A DNA stretch of 58,809 bases from Clostridia bacterium. GTDB taxonomy: Bacteria; Bacillota; Clostridia; Peptostreptococcales; Caminicellaceae. The stretch covers positions 1-58,809 of the forward strand of contig JAKSBP010000057.1 in NCBI GenBank assembly GCA_022361035.1, given 5' to 3'. The notes under the pieces were generated by a model, which was given only the letters and a program-made list of their open reading frames with translations, did not search any database and was not told where the DNA came from. Shown here in pieces: positions 27,669-38,106 of this stretch (positions are counted from its first letter, which is position 1; every line of letters begins with the position of its first letter). A program made the translations under genes and the position numbers.

Positions 27669-28151
27669 CTATCTGTAAAAGTACACTCTTCTATAAAATA
27701 TCCTATAAAAAATTATTCCAACAATTAGATTGTATATCATTTCAACTAAAACTACGGATTTCAAAATATCCATATAGATTATAGCGTATCTTAAAAAGTA
27801 CATCAGTACAAAATATAAAGTGTGATAATATAATGTACTACAACTTATAAGCAATGAGGGAGTAATATAGTTATCCTTAAATATCTTATCTTCTATACCA
27901 CCTATAATATAACCTATAGAAGCATATATTAGTATATTTATCCCTATAGCTTTACTGAAAAAGAGGTCCTGAAGTAACCCTGCTAAAATACCAGCAGTAA
28001 CCCCGTCTTTTCTACCATATATTGTGCTAATAGTAACTACTATTAACAACGCTGTATTAAGTAAAATACCAGCCACTCTAAAGTACTGAAAAATTGTGGT
28101 CTGTAAAATAAAATTACCTATAACCATTGCAAATAACAAATATCCCTTCAT
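27669..28151 (-). CDS. mreD: Rod shape-determining protein MreD
   Basis: Small polytopic membrane protein of the elongasome. The 160-residue product has five or six hydrophobic segments and the usual middle motif (GILAGLLQDLFFSKAIGINI, with KDGVTAG before it). Start ATG 28151, 11 bp after mreC. Assignment rests on hydropathy, motif and operon position. Confidence 0.9.
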   Translation of the reverse strand: MKGYLLFAMVIGNFILQTTIFQYFRVAGILLNTALLIVVTISTIYGRKDGVTAGILAGLLQDLFFSKAIGINILIYASIGYIIGGIEDKIFKDNYITPSLLISCSTLYYHTLYFVLMYFLRYAIIYMDILKSVVLVEMIYNLIVGIIFYRIFYRRVYFYR

Positions 28152-28162
28152 TTAATACCCCT

Positions 28163-28999
28163 TTAATCCTCACTATTGCTCTTAGAAATTACAAAAACCC
28201 TATCCAATTTCTTCAAATTAACACTTGGTTCAACTTCAATATGCTCTAAGAGTTCATCCTCTTTAATAATAACATCCTTTATCGTACCTATTAAGATTCC
28301 CTTTGGATATAAACCTAGCCCAGAAGTTATTATTTGATCACCAACATTTACCTTAGCTTCAGGGTCAAACATATATCCCCTTAAAAGGGCATCACCATTA
28401 CCATTAATTAAACCTATATTATCATCTGTTTCACTAAGAATTTCAAAACTTACTCTACTTCTATTATCAATAATAGTTATAACCTTAGCCCAGGTATCAC
28501 CAACTTCAAAGACTAATCCGATTAAGCCGTCACCATTTAGTACTGTGCTATGTTTTGTTATTCCATCCTTTAATCCACCATCTATTGTAAATATATTAAA
28601 CCAATTCCCGGGGTCTTTAGCTATTACATTGCAGGTAATATAATCTGTAATCCCCTTTTCTTTTGCATAATTTAGTGCACCCTTAAGACTCTCTAAGTCG
28701 CCAAATTCTTGCATCTTTAGCTTTAATTTAATAATATCGTTTTGAAGTTTTACATTCTCTGCCCTCAGCCTTTCATTTTCTTCATCAAGTCTCCATACAT
28801 TTATAACTGGGTCTATAAGGTCAGAGACAAACTTACTGCCAAGTTTTAAAAATTTCTGAGCTGGAGTCAAAGTATTTCCAACGACTTTCTCAACAGTAGT
28901 TATATTCGCCCTCCCTTCAAAGGTAACCCCTATTATAACTAGTAAAATGATAGCAACAATCGTTACTATCATTATTTTTCTTTTAAATATGTTAAGCAT
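28163..28999 (-). CDS. mreC: Rod shape-determining protein MreC
   Basis: Single-pass membrane protein that scaffolds the elongasome. The 278-residue product has an N-terminal transmembrane segment, a coiled coil (about 70-100; RLDEENERLRAENVKLQNDIIKL) and two beta barrels with ITSGLGLYPKGILIGTI near the end. Start ATG 28999 with GGTGATC. A 150-bp spacer with a perfect hairpin separates it from mreB. Confidence 0.95.
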   Translation of the reverse strand: MLNIFKRKIMIVTIVAIILLVIIGVTFEGRANITTVEKVVGNTLTPAQKFLKLGSKFVSDLIDPVINVWRLDEENERLRAENVKLQNDIIKLKLKMQEFGDLESLKGALNYAKEKGITDYITCNVIAKDPGNWFNIFTIDGGLKDGITKHSTVLNGDGLIGLVFEVGDTWAKVITIIDNRSRVSFEILSETDDNIGLINGNGDALLRGYMFDPEAKVNVGDQIITSGLGLYPKGILIGTIKDVIIKEDELLEHIEVEPSVNLKKLDRVFVISKSNSED

Positions 29000-29049
29000 T
29001 TACTGATCACCACTTTAAGTTTGTCTTTTGTATTTGATTGAATTAAATA

Positions 29050-29101
29050 TATAGTAATGCTACTTTAAAGGATTAATAAATTTTAAGGTAGCATTACTAT
29101 A
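29050..29101 (-). terminator. Long hairpin between mreB and mreC
   Basis: Perfect 14-bp stem TATAGTAATGCTAC / GTAGCATTACTATA with an AT-rich loop that can extend the pairing through TTTAAA/TTTAAA. It has no strong T tail. Located between co-directional mreB and mreC, it could set differential expression (attenuation or mRNA processing). Confidence 0.6.
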
Positions 29102-29148
29102 GATAAGCAACTATAGTAATAAACTATTATGACATTTCCTCATATAAT

Positions 29149-30183
29149 TTAAAGACTTCTTCTTGGAGATATAAAAACCCTTTTAAGTAAATCATAATTT
29201 TCTAATGCCACTCCTGTACCTATAGCTACACAGTCAAGGGGTTCCTCAGCTATCGTTACAGGCATACCAGTTTCTTCCTTTATTAGCCTATCGAGACCAT
29301 CAAGAAGGGCACCGCCACCAGTTAACATTATTCCATGTTCCATAACATCTGCTGCTAGCTCAGGAGGAGTCTTTTCCAAAGTAATCTTTATCCCTTCTAT
29401 TATTGAATTAACTGGTTCTTTTAAGGCATTTAAAACTTCAGTTGATGTAACAATATGGGTTTTTGGTAGTCCAGTAACCAAGTCTCTACCTCTAATTTCC
29501 ATTTTCTCTTCTTTAATCTTTGGAAATGCTGACCCAATAGTTATTTTAGTTTCTTCAGCAGTTCTTTCACCAATCATCAAATTATATTCCTTTTTAATAT
29601 AATAAACTATGGCCTCATCCATCTCATCTCCGCCAATTCTTATGGATTTACTGGTAACTATACCTCCTAAGGAAATAATTGCTATTTCCGTTGTACCTCC
29701 ACCTATATCCACAACCATACTACCTGTAGGTTCTGCAACTGGTAAACCTGCTCCTATAGCTGCTGCCATAGGCTCTTCAATTAAATATGCTTCCTTAGCA
29801 CCAGCTTGCTCTGTAGCTTCAATTACTGCTCTCTTCTCAACCTCTGTTACTCCAGAAGGCACACAAACCAAAACCCTTGGTCTAAAAAGCATTGAGCTTT
29901 TAGGATAAGCCCTTTTGATAAAGTATTTTAGCATACTTTGTGTTGTATCGAAGTCTGCAATAACCCCATCCTTTAGTGGTCTAATCGCAATAATATTACC
30001 TGGAGTTCTTCCTATCATTTTCTTTGCTTCCAACCCCACAGCAAGTACATCTTTTGTATCCTCTTGAATTGCTACCACAGATGGTTCACGAACTACTATT
30101 CCATTTCCTTTAAGATTAACTAATGTATTAGCTGTTCCTAAATCTATACCCATGTCTTTACTAAATATATTAAAAAACACCAT
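29149..30183 (-). CDS. mreB: Rod shape-determining actin homologue MreB
   Basis: Bacterial actin directing lateral wall synthesis. The 344-residue product shows GIDLGTANT (phosphate 1), [12 protein letters not shown] (phosphate 2), and the C-terminal [13 protein letters not shown] adenosine motif. Start ATG 30183 with GGAG. It heads mreBCD in this stretch. Full length and unremarkable. Confidence 0.98.
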   Translation of the reverse strand: MVFFNIFSKDMGIDLGTANTLVNLKGNGIVVREPSVVAIQEDTKDVLAVGLEAKKMIGRTPGNIIAIRPLKDGVIADFDTTQSMLKYFIKRAYPKSSMLFRPRVLVCVPSGVTEVEKRAVIEATEQAGAKEAYLIEEPMAAAIGAGLPVAEPTGSMVVDIGGGTTEIAIISLGGIVTSKSIRIGGDEMDEAIVYYIKKEYNLMIGERTAEETKITIGSAFPKIKEEKMEIRGRDLVTGLPKTHIVTSTEVLNALKEPVNSIIEGIKITLEKTPPELAADVMEHGIMLTGGGALLDGLDRLIKEETGMPVTIAEEPLDCVAIGTGVALENYDLLKRVFISPRRSL

Positions 30184-30416
30184 TTACTTACTCCTTCCTT
30201 GGTCGTCAATACTTTTATATAGAAATCCCAATAAATCCTTTAAGCCTCTATTCCCTCAACCTTTACTAGGGGTTGGTTATTGAAGGAATCGAAATCCAAG
30301 TTTATAAGTTTCTATATACATATTTAAATTTATAATTTTATTTACCATTAATACTTCAAGGAATAATTACAAGTCCTTGAAGGTCTTGAAATTTACCATA
30401 ATAACACTCAACTTAT

Positions 30417-31109
30417 TTATATTAAAGAATTTTCCTTCAAACTAAAATACTCTCCATCTCCAATGATAATATGATCTAACACTTCTATACCAATTATTTT
30501 TCCAGCTTCAACTAATCTCTTAGTAATATGAATATCCTCTTTACTAGGTTCGGGATTACCGCTTGGATGATTATGTAAAAGTATTAAAGATGCACTACTT
30601 TTTTTAATGGCCCTATTAAAAACTTCTCTAGGATGCACTATTGATGAATTAAGACTTCCTATAGAAATTGTTTCATAGGCTATTATCTCATTTTTTGTGT
30701 TTAAAAAGATAACTTTAAAATGCTCTTTTTCTAAAAATCTCATATCATTTACAAAAATATTTGTAACATCCTCAGGGGATTTTATAGTTCTCTTTAATTC
30801 AAGTCGGCTCCTTGAGAGTCTATTGCCAAGCTCAACTGCTGCAATGATTTGACAGGCCTTACTATGACCTATACCCTTTATTACGCTCAATTCCTCTACT
30901 GTACAATTTGCTAGAAATCTTATTCCATTATCATCATGGCTTAACAGGATATTAGCAAGCTCTAAAGCCGAGTGTTCTTTTGACCCAGTTCTTATTAATA
31001 TAGCTAAAAGTTCACTATTAGATAGGGTATGACATCCATATCTTATTAATTTTTCCCTTGGTCTTTCATTCTCAGGCATTTCTTTAATGGTTAAATTATA
31101 TTTAATCAT
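30417..31109 (-). CDS. radC: RadC family JAB domain protein
   Basis: Conserved protein (230 residues) with an N-terminal helix-hairpin-helix region (SNSELLAILIRTG, VIKGIGHSKA). The C-terminal JAMM-type motif has a Glu in REVFNRAIKK and LLHNHPSGNPEPSKEDI (HxHx7D pattern). The molecular role is unsettled; the older DNA-repair claim is not supported. Start ATG 31109 with GGAG. Between maf and mreB as in Bacillus. Confidence 0.94.
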   Translation of the reverse strand: MIKYNLTIKEMPENERPREKLIRYGCHTLSNSELLAILIRTGSKEHSALELANILLSHDDNGIRFLANCTVEELSVIKGIGHSKACQIIAAVELGNRLSRSRLELKRTIKSPEDVTNIFVNDMRFLEKEHFKVIFLNTKNEIIAYETISIGSLNSSIVHPREVFNRAIKKSSASLILLHNHPSGNPEPSKEDIHITKRLVEAGKIIGIEVLDHIIIGDGEYFSLKENSLI

Positions 31110-31205
31110 ATATAACACTCCAAAGTCTTCTTCAATATATTAAAGTTGTCAATTCCAATATATATAAGAACGATGATATTTCTATTATAAATAAGCTCTT
31201 CTAAT

Positions 31206-31787
31206 TTATAAAATTTCTATACGAAAATGCTCAAATAGTATATCCTCCAGTTTCGCTACAGGTAAGCCTACAACATTAAAATAGTCTCCCTGAATCCACT
31301 CCACTATGGTAGAACCAAAGCCTTGAATAGCATAGGACCCAGCCTTGTCCCAAACCTCTCCAGTATCAATATATTTCTTTATTTTACTCTCAGATAGCTC
31401 CTTAATTTTCACCTTAGTCCTATCATATGTAACAATTTTTTTATATGTACCCTTTTCAATAACTGCTAATCCAGTATATACATAATGTACATCACCTTGT
31501 AGGTAGTAAAGCGTACTAAAGGCATCCTCAAATGATTTAGGCTTACCTAAAACCCTATCTTTATATACTATTGTATCGGCAGCTATAACAATTGTATTAT
31601 CCTCTAAATCTTCACTAATATCTAAAGCTTTCTCTAAGGCTAATGCCATTACTATATGCTGAGGTAATTGATCTTCACTAATTTTTTCCTCTATGCCGCT
31701 TTTCATAATAACAAAGTTCAAACCTAAGTTTTCCAAGATTGTTCTCCTTCTTGGAGAAGAAGAAGCAAGAACTAATTTTTTGTTCAT
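31206..31787 (-). CDS. maf: Maf family nucleoside triphosphate pyrophosphatase
   Basis: House-cleaning pyrophosphatase that acts on modified or non-canonical nucleotides (dTTP/UTP or m7GTP group). The 193-residue product starts with LASSSPRRRTILENLG, followed by IVIAADTIVYKD and GKPKS. The C-terminal SYAIQGFGSTIVEWIQGDYFNVVGLP is diagnostic. Start ATG 31787. Precedes radC and mreB as in Bacillus. Confidence 0.96.
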   Translation of the reverse strand: MNKKLVLASSSPRRRTILENLGLNFVIMKSGIEEKISEDQLPQHIVMALALEKALDISEDLEDNTIVIAADTIVYKDRVLGKPKSFEDAFSTLYYLQGDVHYVYTGLAVIEKGTYKKIVTYDRTKVKIKELSESKIKKYIDTGEVWDKAGSYAIQGFGSTIVEWIQGDYFNVVGLPVAKLEDILFEHFRIEIL

Positions 31788-31794
31788 AATGCAC

Positions 31795-32043
31795 CTACAA
31801 TCTACTAAATATTATTATAGATATTACTATTCCAATAATACTCGCTAAATTGATACTCATAGTAAAGCCCAAGGTTAATTTTATAACATTTAAGTCTAAA
31901 GTTACAGGATTAATTCCAATAGTTTCACTATGGCCTAACCATCTGACACTATCTCTAAATATATCCCCGATTACCCCTCCAATAACTAGTCCAACTAGTA
32001 ATAGTATCAGTAGAAGCCACGGGTTTCTATGTCTCACTCTCAT
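31795..32043 (-). CDS. DUF4321 small membrane protein
   Basis: 82-residue protein with two transmembrane segments and the family opening NPWLLLILLLVGLVIGGVIGD. Function is unknown; it is usually found before maf in Clostridia. ATG at 32041-32043 follows AGGGGGAC; a longer frame to 32118 has no site. It is only 7 bp from maf, probably one transcript. Confidence 0.85.
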   Translation of the reverse strand: MRVRHRNPWLLLILLLVGLVIGGVIGDIFRDSVRWLGHSETIGINPVTLDLNVIKLTLGFTMSINLASIIGIVISIIIFSRL

Positions 32044-32626
32044 TATAGATGTCCCCCTTAATAAACTTTTCAATAGGTGTGTTTCTTCATTATGTAACCT
32101 ACTTCTTATTATATCCAATTTATTCTCTAGTATCTATTATTTGGATTTTTATGCAAATAGCTTTTTACTATCAACACATATCAAAGCATTGCAAATCTTG
32201 GTTTTAAACTTAGTACACAATTTAAGTTTAGCATTTAGGAAAAGCTATTACAAGTAGAATTTTCAATAATGAATAGGAAATTATAGTCAAATATTTTGTG
32301 GGTCAACTATAATACCCTTTATAGCTTTAATTAAAATCATCCTCAGGTTTAGAAATATTAATATGTATATTTTTGTATAATTGTAAAATAATGAAATAAA
32401 GTAAGCCTTAAATTTTTTTAATTTACCATTTAATATAAAGAAACCTATGATATTCCTAGCTATATAGAAAGCCTTTATAAATCTACACTCTAATTTTTTG
32501 AATAACAAGAAGTTAAGAGTATTCAAAAAGTCAAAATATCAGAGATTTATCAGCACTTCTATAAATTAGGGTACCATAGGTTTTGCTTTAACTTACTAAG
32601 GTTTAAAAGATATTATCTTTATTAAT
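32044..32626. other. Non-coding gap between the Rnf operon and the maf operon
   Basis: 583 bp, AT-rich. A 79-codon frame at 32287-32526 has no ribosome binding site and low-complexity composition, so I do not call it. A TATAAT-like box occurs about 80 bp upstream of DUF4321 (GATATAATAAG) but lacks a clear -35. No repeat or RNA was recognised. Confidence 0.5.
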
Positions 32627-33610
32627 CTATTTCATATTTATCGTCTTCTTCGGACATTTTTTTTCACAGGCTCCACAGCCAATACACTTTTCTTCTATAA
32701 CTTTATGCTTAGCCCTAAGCTCACCTTCAATAGCGTCAGTAGGACAAACCTTTTTACATAGGGTACAACCAACACAATCCTCTTCAATAATCTGTGCCTT
32801 TCTACGTTTTTCAAAATTAGCGTATATAGCTTTAGTAGGGCACTTCTCAGCACATAGCATACAATTTGTACATTTATCATAGTCTATTTTAGCAAGATTA
32901 TCTGAAAACACCATAGCATCAAAGGGGCATACCTTAACACAAATTTTACATCCTATACACCCGACACTACATTTCTCCTTTACAGGCCTTCCAAATTCTT
33001 CATTGTTACAATCCACTGCAACCTCTTGTTCAAAGGGAACAAGGTCTATAACATCCTTTGGACAAACTTCAATACATTTACCACATGCCGTACACTTTTC
33101 AGGAATTATTCTTGCTAAATTTCCATCCGTTATTTCTATTGCATCAAACTGACAAGCTTTTACGCAGGTTCCAAGGCCTAAACATCCATAACTACAACTC
33201 TTACTTCCTCCAGCAATCATAGCTGCTGCTTTACAATCTTGGATACCAAAATACTCAAACTTTTCCTTACATTTTTTATTATCCCCATTACAGATAACCC
33301 TGGCAATTTTTTTTACACTCTCATCAGCTTCTACACCCATTATTTCAGCAATTTTTTTTATGCACTCAGGGCCACCAACGGGACATCCATTTATAGAAGC
33401 ACTTCCATCTAAGATTGCATTTGCAAAGCTATCACAACCAGGCAATCCACAACCACCACAGTTGGCACCAGGTAATGCATCTCTTATTGCAAGAGCTCTA
33501 GGGTCTATTTCTACTGCAAACTTCTGAGAAGCGTAGGCAAGACCAGCACCAAATAACAGACCCATTGCGCCTAAGCTTACGCTAGCAAGAAGTATATTAT
33601 TTAAATCCAT
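32627..33610 (-). CDS. rnfB: Rnf electron transport complex subunit B
   Basis: Iron-sulfur subunit of the Rnf complex, which couples ferredoxin:NAD+ oxidoreduction to Na+ or H+ export. The product (327 residues) has an N-terminal membrane anchor and an Fe4 domain (CGGCGLPGC then GCPVGG). Several 4Fe-4S ferredoxin motifs of type CxxCxxCxxxCP follow (for example CTACGKCIEVCP, CIGCKICVKVCP, CVGCTLCKKVCP). It is longer than proteobacterial RnfB because of extra ferredoxin modules, as seen in clostridia. Last gene of rnfCDGEAB. Confidence 0.96.
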   Translation of the reverse strand: MDLNNILLASVSLGAMGLLFGAGLAYASQKFAVEIDPRALAIRDALPGANCGGCGLPGCDSFANAILDGSASINGCPVGGPECIKKIAEIMGVEADESVKKIARVICNGDNKKCKEKFEYFGIQDCKAAAMIAGGSKSCSYGCLGLGTCVKACQFDAIEITDGNLARIIPEKCTACGKCIEVCPKDVIDLVPFEQEVAVDCNNEEFGRPVKEKCSVGCIGCKICVKVCPFDAMVFSDNLAKIDYDKCTNCMLCAEKCPTKAIYANFEKRRKAQIIEEDCVGCTLCKKVCPTDAIEGELRAKHKVIEEKCIGCGACEKKCPKKTINMK

Positions 33611-33731
33611 ATAACCACCCTTTCTCTATGCATTTAAAAGGACTTTCATTACGTCAGTTTTATTTGAAGCCATTTTCTAAAAACAGCCTAACTCTTAAAA
33701 AACAACTTTATGCTCTAAGTTTTTATGTTAA

Positions 33732-34313
33732 TTAAACCAACCCTGTAAATCCTAAAAAGGCTATTGACATTAGACTTGCGGTAATAAGTGCTATAGGAAA
33801 TCCTTTAAATGGAACAGGCACATCAGCAACCTCTAACCTTTCCCTAATACCGGCGAAAAGAACTATTGCTAATGAAAATCCTATGGCTGCACCAATTGAA
33901 TGAGTTATTGTTTTAACTAAAGTAAATTTGTTCTGGATATTAAGTAGGGCTAACCCTAGCACAGCACAATTAGTTGTTATAAGTGGTAAAAAAACACCAA
34001 GGGCTTCATAGAGAGTAGGACTCATTTTTTGAAGAACAATTTCAACAAACTGAACTAGTGCTGCTATAACTAATATAAAAGCTATAGTTTGTAAATACCC
34101 GATATCAAAAGGGTCTAATATCAACTTTTGAACGAAATAGGTGATAATCCCCGCCAAGGTCATAACAAATGTAACAGCCATACCCATACCAATCGATGTC
34201 TCTACCTGCCTCGATACACCTAGAAAAGGACATATTCCCAAAAATCTAGAGAGAACAAAGTTATTAACCAATATCGAACTAACAAGTATTACAAAAATAC
34301 CTGCATCTTCCAT
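33732..34313 (-). CDS. rnfA: Rnf electron transport complex subunit A
   Basis: Integral membrane subunit (193 residues, six hydrophobic segments) homologous to NqrE. Markers include [18 protein letters not shown] and [12 protein letters not shown], which hold the intramembrane iron-sulfur cysteines. Start ATG 34313 with AGGAGG. Between rnfE and rnfB. Confidence 0.97.
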   Translation of the reverse strand: MEDAGIFVILVSSILVNNFVLSRFLGICPFLGVSRQVETSIGMGMAVTFVMTLAGIITYFVQKLILDPFDIGYLQTIAFILVIAALVQFVEIVLQKMSPTLYEALGVFLPLITTNCAVLGLALLNIQNKFTLVKTITHSIGAAIGFSLAIVLFAGIRERLEVADVPVPFKGFPIALITASLMSIAFLGFTGLV

Positions 34314-34464
34314 AACATACCCTCCTCATTAATGCCAAAGAATATTTTAAAATAATCTTCCTTAATCGTATTTTATCTATTTTCTCTATAAATAAGTTGC
34401 CTCCTATAGGCAATATATCTACAAATTAACATTTTAAATTTTATAAGCTTATTTTTCCATTTCC

Positions 34465-35058
34465 TTAAGCGGATTTAGATTTTATGACGTTGTTAATTGC
34501 CAACAATATACCCAATGCTAAAAATGCACCTGGAGGTAATATCATAATTAGAGCAGGTTCAAAGGAAGCACCTAAAATATCTATACCGAAAACACTTCCA
34601 GTTCCAAACAACTCTCTAACAGCACCTAGTACAATTAAGGCCCATGTAAAACCTATACCCATACCTATACCGTCAAATAAAGAACCTACTACGCCATTTT
34701 TAGATGCATAGGATTCGGCCCTTGCTAGTATAAGGCAGTTAACAACTATAAGAGGAATGAACAGCCCAAGAGCATTAAAAAGAGTTGACATATAAGCCTC
34801 CATTGTCATCCCAACTATCGTTACAAAAGTTGCTATTACAACTATAAATATTGGAATTCTAATCTTGCTTGGAACAACTTTTCTAAGCAAAGAAATAACT
34901 GCATTAGAACATACTAAAACCGCTGTTGATGCTAGACCCATACCCATTCCATTAATAGCTGAAGTAGTAACGGCTAAAGTAGGACACATTCCTAATAATT
35001 GAAAGAATATGGGATTTTCTTTAAAAAGACCGTTAGTTAAATTCTTAAATAGATTCAA
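34465..35058 (-). CDS. rnfE: Rnf electron transport complex subunit E
   Basis: Integral membrane subunit (197 residues), homologous to NqrD and RnfA. It contains ENPIFFQLLGMCPTLAVTTS and VNCLILARAES, the paired cysteine-bearing segments. Start is TTG at 35056-35058 with GGGGGTGA upstream; no nearby ATG is better. 18 bp after rnfG. Confidence 0.97.
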   Translation of the reverse strand: MNLFKNLTNGLFKENPIFFQLLGMCPTLAVTTSAINGMGMGLASTAVLVCSNAVISLLRKVVPSKIRIPIFIVVIATFVTIVGMTMEAYMSTLFNALGLFIPLIVVNCLILARAESYASKNGVVGSLFDGIGMGIGFTWALIVLGAVRELFGTGSVFGIDILGASFEPALIMILPPGAFLALGILLAINNVIKSKSA

Positions 35059-35076
35059 TATGTTTCACCCCCACCA

Positions 35077-35655
35077 TTATTTATCCATAATTTTCTTGAA
35101 GGTATTAGAAGCAATATTAACCCCCGATGTTACTGCATCAGAAGTAATCGTTGCACCAGAAATTGCTTGGATTTGATTATCTTCTGTGGCATCAGTTTTA
35201 GTAACCTCAAGGTCAGTATCTACACTTTTATTTTCATATTGATTATAGAAGAAAGGCAAAGCTACATTTGCTCCAAGTCCAGGTGTCTCTTGATGGTTAC
35301 CTATTCTAACTCCTCTAATCTTTCCATCTATATCAATACCAGTCATAACCTCTAGGGTTCCCCCATAGCCCGGTGATAGGCTTTTAATTGTATATCCAAT
35401 AATGCTATCACCTTTATATCCAACATAAATCTCAGCAACCCTATTGTTACCCTCAACTATTTCATTAAGTCTATCCTCATCCATAGCTTCAAAGCTTTCA
35501 GCATCAGGTAAAATATTTTTACGTGCTTTTTCACTTGCTAAATTTCTTTGATAATCGATTTGATCCCTTGTAAGTTCATTTGTAAATGCAAGGGCCAATG
35601 CCGCAACAGCACATATGAGTAGAAGAATTCCTCCTAATTTTAATATTTCCCTCAT
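35077..35655 (-). CDS. rnfG: Rnf electron transport complex subunit G
   Basis: Extracytoplasmic FMN-binding subunit (192 residues) with one N-terminal anchor. The covalent flavin motif SGATITSDAV has Thr as the attachment residue. ETPGLGANV is also conserved. Start ATG 35655 with GGGGAGGTG, one base after rnfD. Confidence 0.97.
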   Translation of the reverse strand: MREILKLGGILLLICAVAALALAFTNELTRDQIDYQRNLASEKARKNILPDAESFEAMDEDRLNEIVEGNNRVAEIYVGYKGDSIIGYTIKSLSPGYGGTLEVMTGIDIDGKIRGVRIGNHQETPGLGANVALPFFYNQYENKSVDTDLEVTKTDATEDNQIQAISGATITSDAVTSGVNIASNTFKKIMDK

Positions 35656-35656
35656 A

Positions 35657-36646
35657 TTACTTCACCTCCCCAAATACTCTTGGACCAGTATACTTATCTA
35701 TTAATGGAGAAGCTACGTTCATTAACAGTATGGCATAGGATACACCTTCAGGATATCCTCCATAAAGCCTTATAATACTTGTTATTATCCCACAGCCTAG
35801 GGCAAATATTATCTGTCCTCTAGGAGTTACAGGAGATGAAGCGTAGTCGGTTGCCATATAAATAGCCCCCAGCATAAGTCCACCTGCAAATATTTGATAG
35901 GTCATGAAGTAAGGGTCAAAACCGCCAAAGCCAAATGTTAAAACTGCAACGGTAGCAATATATATAACAGGGATACGAGGTGTTATGACTCCCCTATATA
36001 CCAAATATATTCCACCAATAATTAAAGCCAAAGCCGAAGTCTCTCCAATACATCCACCTATATTACCGATAAAAAGATCAGTCAAAGTTGGTAAAATGTT
36101 ACCTGCTCCCTCTCCTCCACTTATTATAGCTAAGGGAGTAGCAGTAGTAACTGCATCTCCTACGCTCGCCATAACTGAAGGGGTAGCCGTAGTAGTAACC
36201 GTGTGTCCTACAGGAGCCAACCATGTTGTCATTTGAACGGGCCAAGATGCTAAAAGCATAGCACGGGCAGCCAAAGCTGGGTTCATAAAATTATTACCTA
36301 ATCCCCCAAACATTTGCTTTACAACTGCTATAGCAAAAACTGAACCTACTATAGGCATCCACCAAGGTGCTGCCGCCGGTATATTAAGTGCTAAAAGTAA
36401 TCCCGTTACAACAGCACTCCAATCGTTTAATGTAACATCTTGCTTTCTTATTTTTTGTATTACTGCCTCAGTTATCATAGCCGATAATACAGCGAAAAAT
36501 ATCACCATGACAGCCCTTAAACGGAAGAAATATACACCCGCCAGTGTTGCTGGTAATAAAGCTATAACTACATCCCTCATAATACTACTTATAGTTTCAC
36601 CGGATCTAATATGAGGAGATGAAGAAGCTATTAACTTGCCATTCAT
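35657..36646 (-). CDS. rnfD: Rnf electron transport complex subunit D
   Basis: Polytopic membrane subunit (329 residues, NqrB family) with covalent FMN. The flavin motif region reads GDAVTTATPLA. Other markers are SSPHIRSGETISSIM near the start, GGLGNNFMNPALAARAML and YMATDYASSPVTPRGQ. Start ATG 36646 with GGGGGT. Translation-coupled with rnfG. Confidence 0.97.
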   Translation of the reverse strand: MNGKLIASSSPHIRSGETISSIMRDVVIALLPATLAGVYFFRLRAVMVIFFAVLSAMITEAVIQKIRKQDVTLNDWSAVVTGLLLALNIPAAAPWWMPIVGSVFAIAVVKQMFGGLGNNFMNPALAARAMLLASWPVQMTTWLAPVGHTVTTTATPSVMASVGDAVTTATPLAIISGGEGAGNILPTLTDLFIGNIGGCIGETSALALIIGGIYLVYRGVITPRIPVIYIATVAVLTFGFGGFDPYFMTYQIFAGGLMLGAIYMATDYASSPVTPRGQIIFALGCGIITSIIRLYGGYPEGVSYAILLMNVASPLIDKYTGPRVFGEVK

Positions 36647-36661
36647 CGAATTACCCCCTAA

Positions 36662-37984
36662 CTACTTTGTTTTTCTTTTTTTTGCTATAATTTCTCGTTT
36701 TGCAACACGGATTGATTGTAACAATGGTCGTTTTGAAGGGCAAATAAATGAACATGACCCACACTCTATACAATCTAATGCATTATACTTTTCTGCTGTT
36801 TCATGCATATTATTTAATGAATATGCACTTATATACAATGGCTGCAAGAATGCAGGACAAATATCTACGCATTTCCCACATTTAATACAATTTCTAGGTT
36901 TTGGAAGAGAGGCCTCATCCGGAGTAAAGGCTAATATACCTGATGCGGTCTTTGTAGCAGGTATTTCATCAGTATATTGAGCAAGCCCCATCATTGGACC
37001 ACCCATAATTAATTTTCCTATATCTCCTCTATATCCACCGCACTGCTCTACTATCTCTTTAAAACTTGTACCAATTTTTATAAGCAAATTTTTAGGTTCT
37101 TTTATCCCTTTTCCACCTACAGTACAAATTCTCTCAATAAGGGGCATACCTGTCTTAATAGCTGCTGCAACAGCTGCTGCTGTTCCAACATTATTTACTA
37201 CTACCCCTACAGCCATTGGTAGTCCTCCCGAAGGAACTTCTCTCTTTGTACAGGCATATATAAGCTGCTTCTCTGCACCTTGAGGATACTTAGTCTCTAA
37301 TCCTACTATTTCAATATCCCTCTCATTTTTTACAGCTTCCTCCATTACACCTATGGCATCTCCTTTATTATCTTCAATGCCTATATAAGCTTTACTAACA
37401 CTTAAAACCTTCATCATAGCCTTCAATCCATAAACTATATCTCCAGGATTTTCAAGCATAAGCCTGTGGTCAGCAGTAAGATAGGGTTCGCATTCTGCAC
37501 CATTTAAAATAATGGTGTCAATCTTATTTTCCGGAGGTGGGGATAGTTTTACATGGGTAGGAAATCCTGCTCCTCCCATTCCAACAATACCAGCCTCTCT
37601 AATAATATTTTTGATCTCTTCCCCACTTAATGCTTCAATATCTCCCTTAGGTATAACGTTTTCATGAAGAGCATTCAATCCATCGGATTCAATTATAATA
37701 CATAAAGCCTCTCCACTTGGGGTAAGACATGGTTTTATAGCCTTTACTTCCCCAGAAACACTGCTATGCACCGGTGCTGATACGAAGGATTTTGATTCTC
37801 CAATTTTTTCTCCAACCTTAACCTTATCACCAGGCTTTACTAAAGGTTCACATGGTGCACCTATATGCTGGCTAAGTGGAATTGTGACAACTTTAGGTTC
37901 GACAGCATTTTCAACCTTAAGTCTTGAAGTAGGCTCTTTAAAGTGTGGAGGATGAACCCCACCCCTAAACGATAGAAGTCCCAT
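36662..37984 (-). CDS. rnfC: Rnf electron transport complex subunit C
   Basis: Soluble NADH-, flavin- and iron-sulfur-binding subunit, the entry/exit point for electrons. The 440-residue product has the RnfC barrel-sandwich start (FRGGVHPPHFKEPT) and an NADH-binding SLBB-type core (GMGGAGFPTHVKL, NGAECEPYLTADHRLM). Two 4Fe-4S clusters follow (CIKCGKCVDICP and CIECGSCSFICP). Start ATG 37984 with AGGAGTG. First gene of the operon, downstream of a TTGACA promoter. Confidence 0.98.
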   Translation of the reverse strand: MGLLSFRGGVHPPHFKEPTSRLKVENAVEPKVVTIPLSQHIGAPCEPLVKPGDKVKVGEKIGESKSFVSAPVHSSVSGEVKAIKPCLTPSGEALCIIIESDGLNALHENVIPKGDIEALSGEEIKNIIREAGIVGMGGAGFPTHVKLSPPPENKIDTIILNGAECEPYLTADHRLMLENPGDIVYGLKAMMKVLSVSKAYIGIEDNKGDAIGVMEEAVKNERDIEIVGLETKYPQGAEKQLIYACTKREVPSGGLPMAVGVVVNNVGTAAAVAAAIKTGMPLIERICTVGGKGIKEPKNLLIKIGTSFKEIVEQCGGYRGDIGKLIMGGPMMGLAQYTDEIPATKTASGILAFTPDEASLPKPRNCIKCGKCVDICPAFLQPLYISAYSLNNMHETAEKYNALDCIECGSCSFICPSKRPLLQSIRVAKREIIAKKRKTK

Positions 37985-38106
37985 ATAAAATCACTCCTCT
38001 TAAAGTAGTTATCGACATTATTTTTATTAGGCCCCCTTTTAGTATACAGTATACATTCCTATTTTGAAAGCTAAATTTGCTTAAATAGCCTACATGCTCA
38101 ATAAAT

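Noticed and set aside
32287..32526. 79-codon minus-strand frame between maf and rnf operons
   Set aside because: No start site, AT-rich low-complexity sequence, no recognisable family.
32695..32880. 61-codon minus-strand frame inside rnfB
   Set aside because: Different frame of the ferredoxin-rich RnfB; RnfB cysteine motifs are intact in the main frame.
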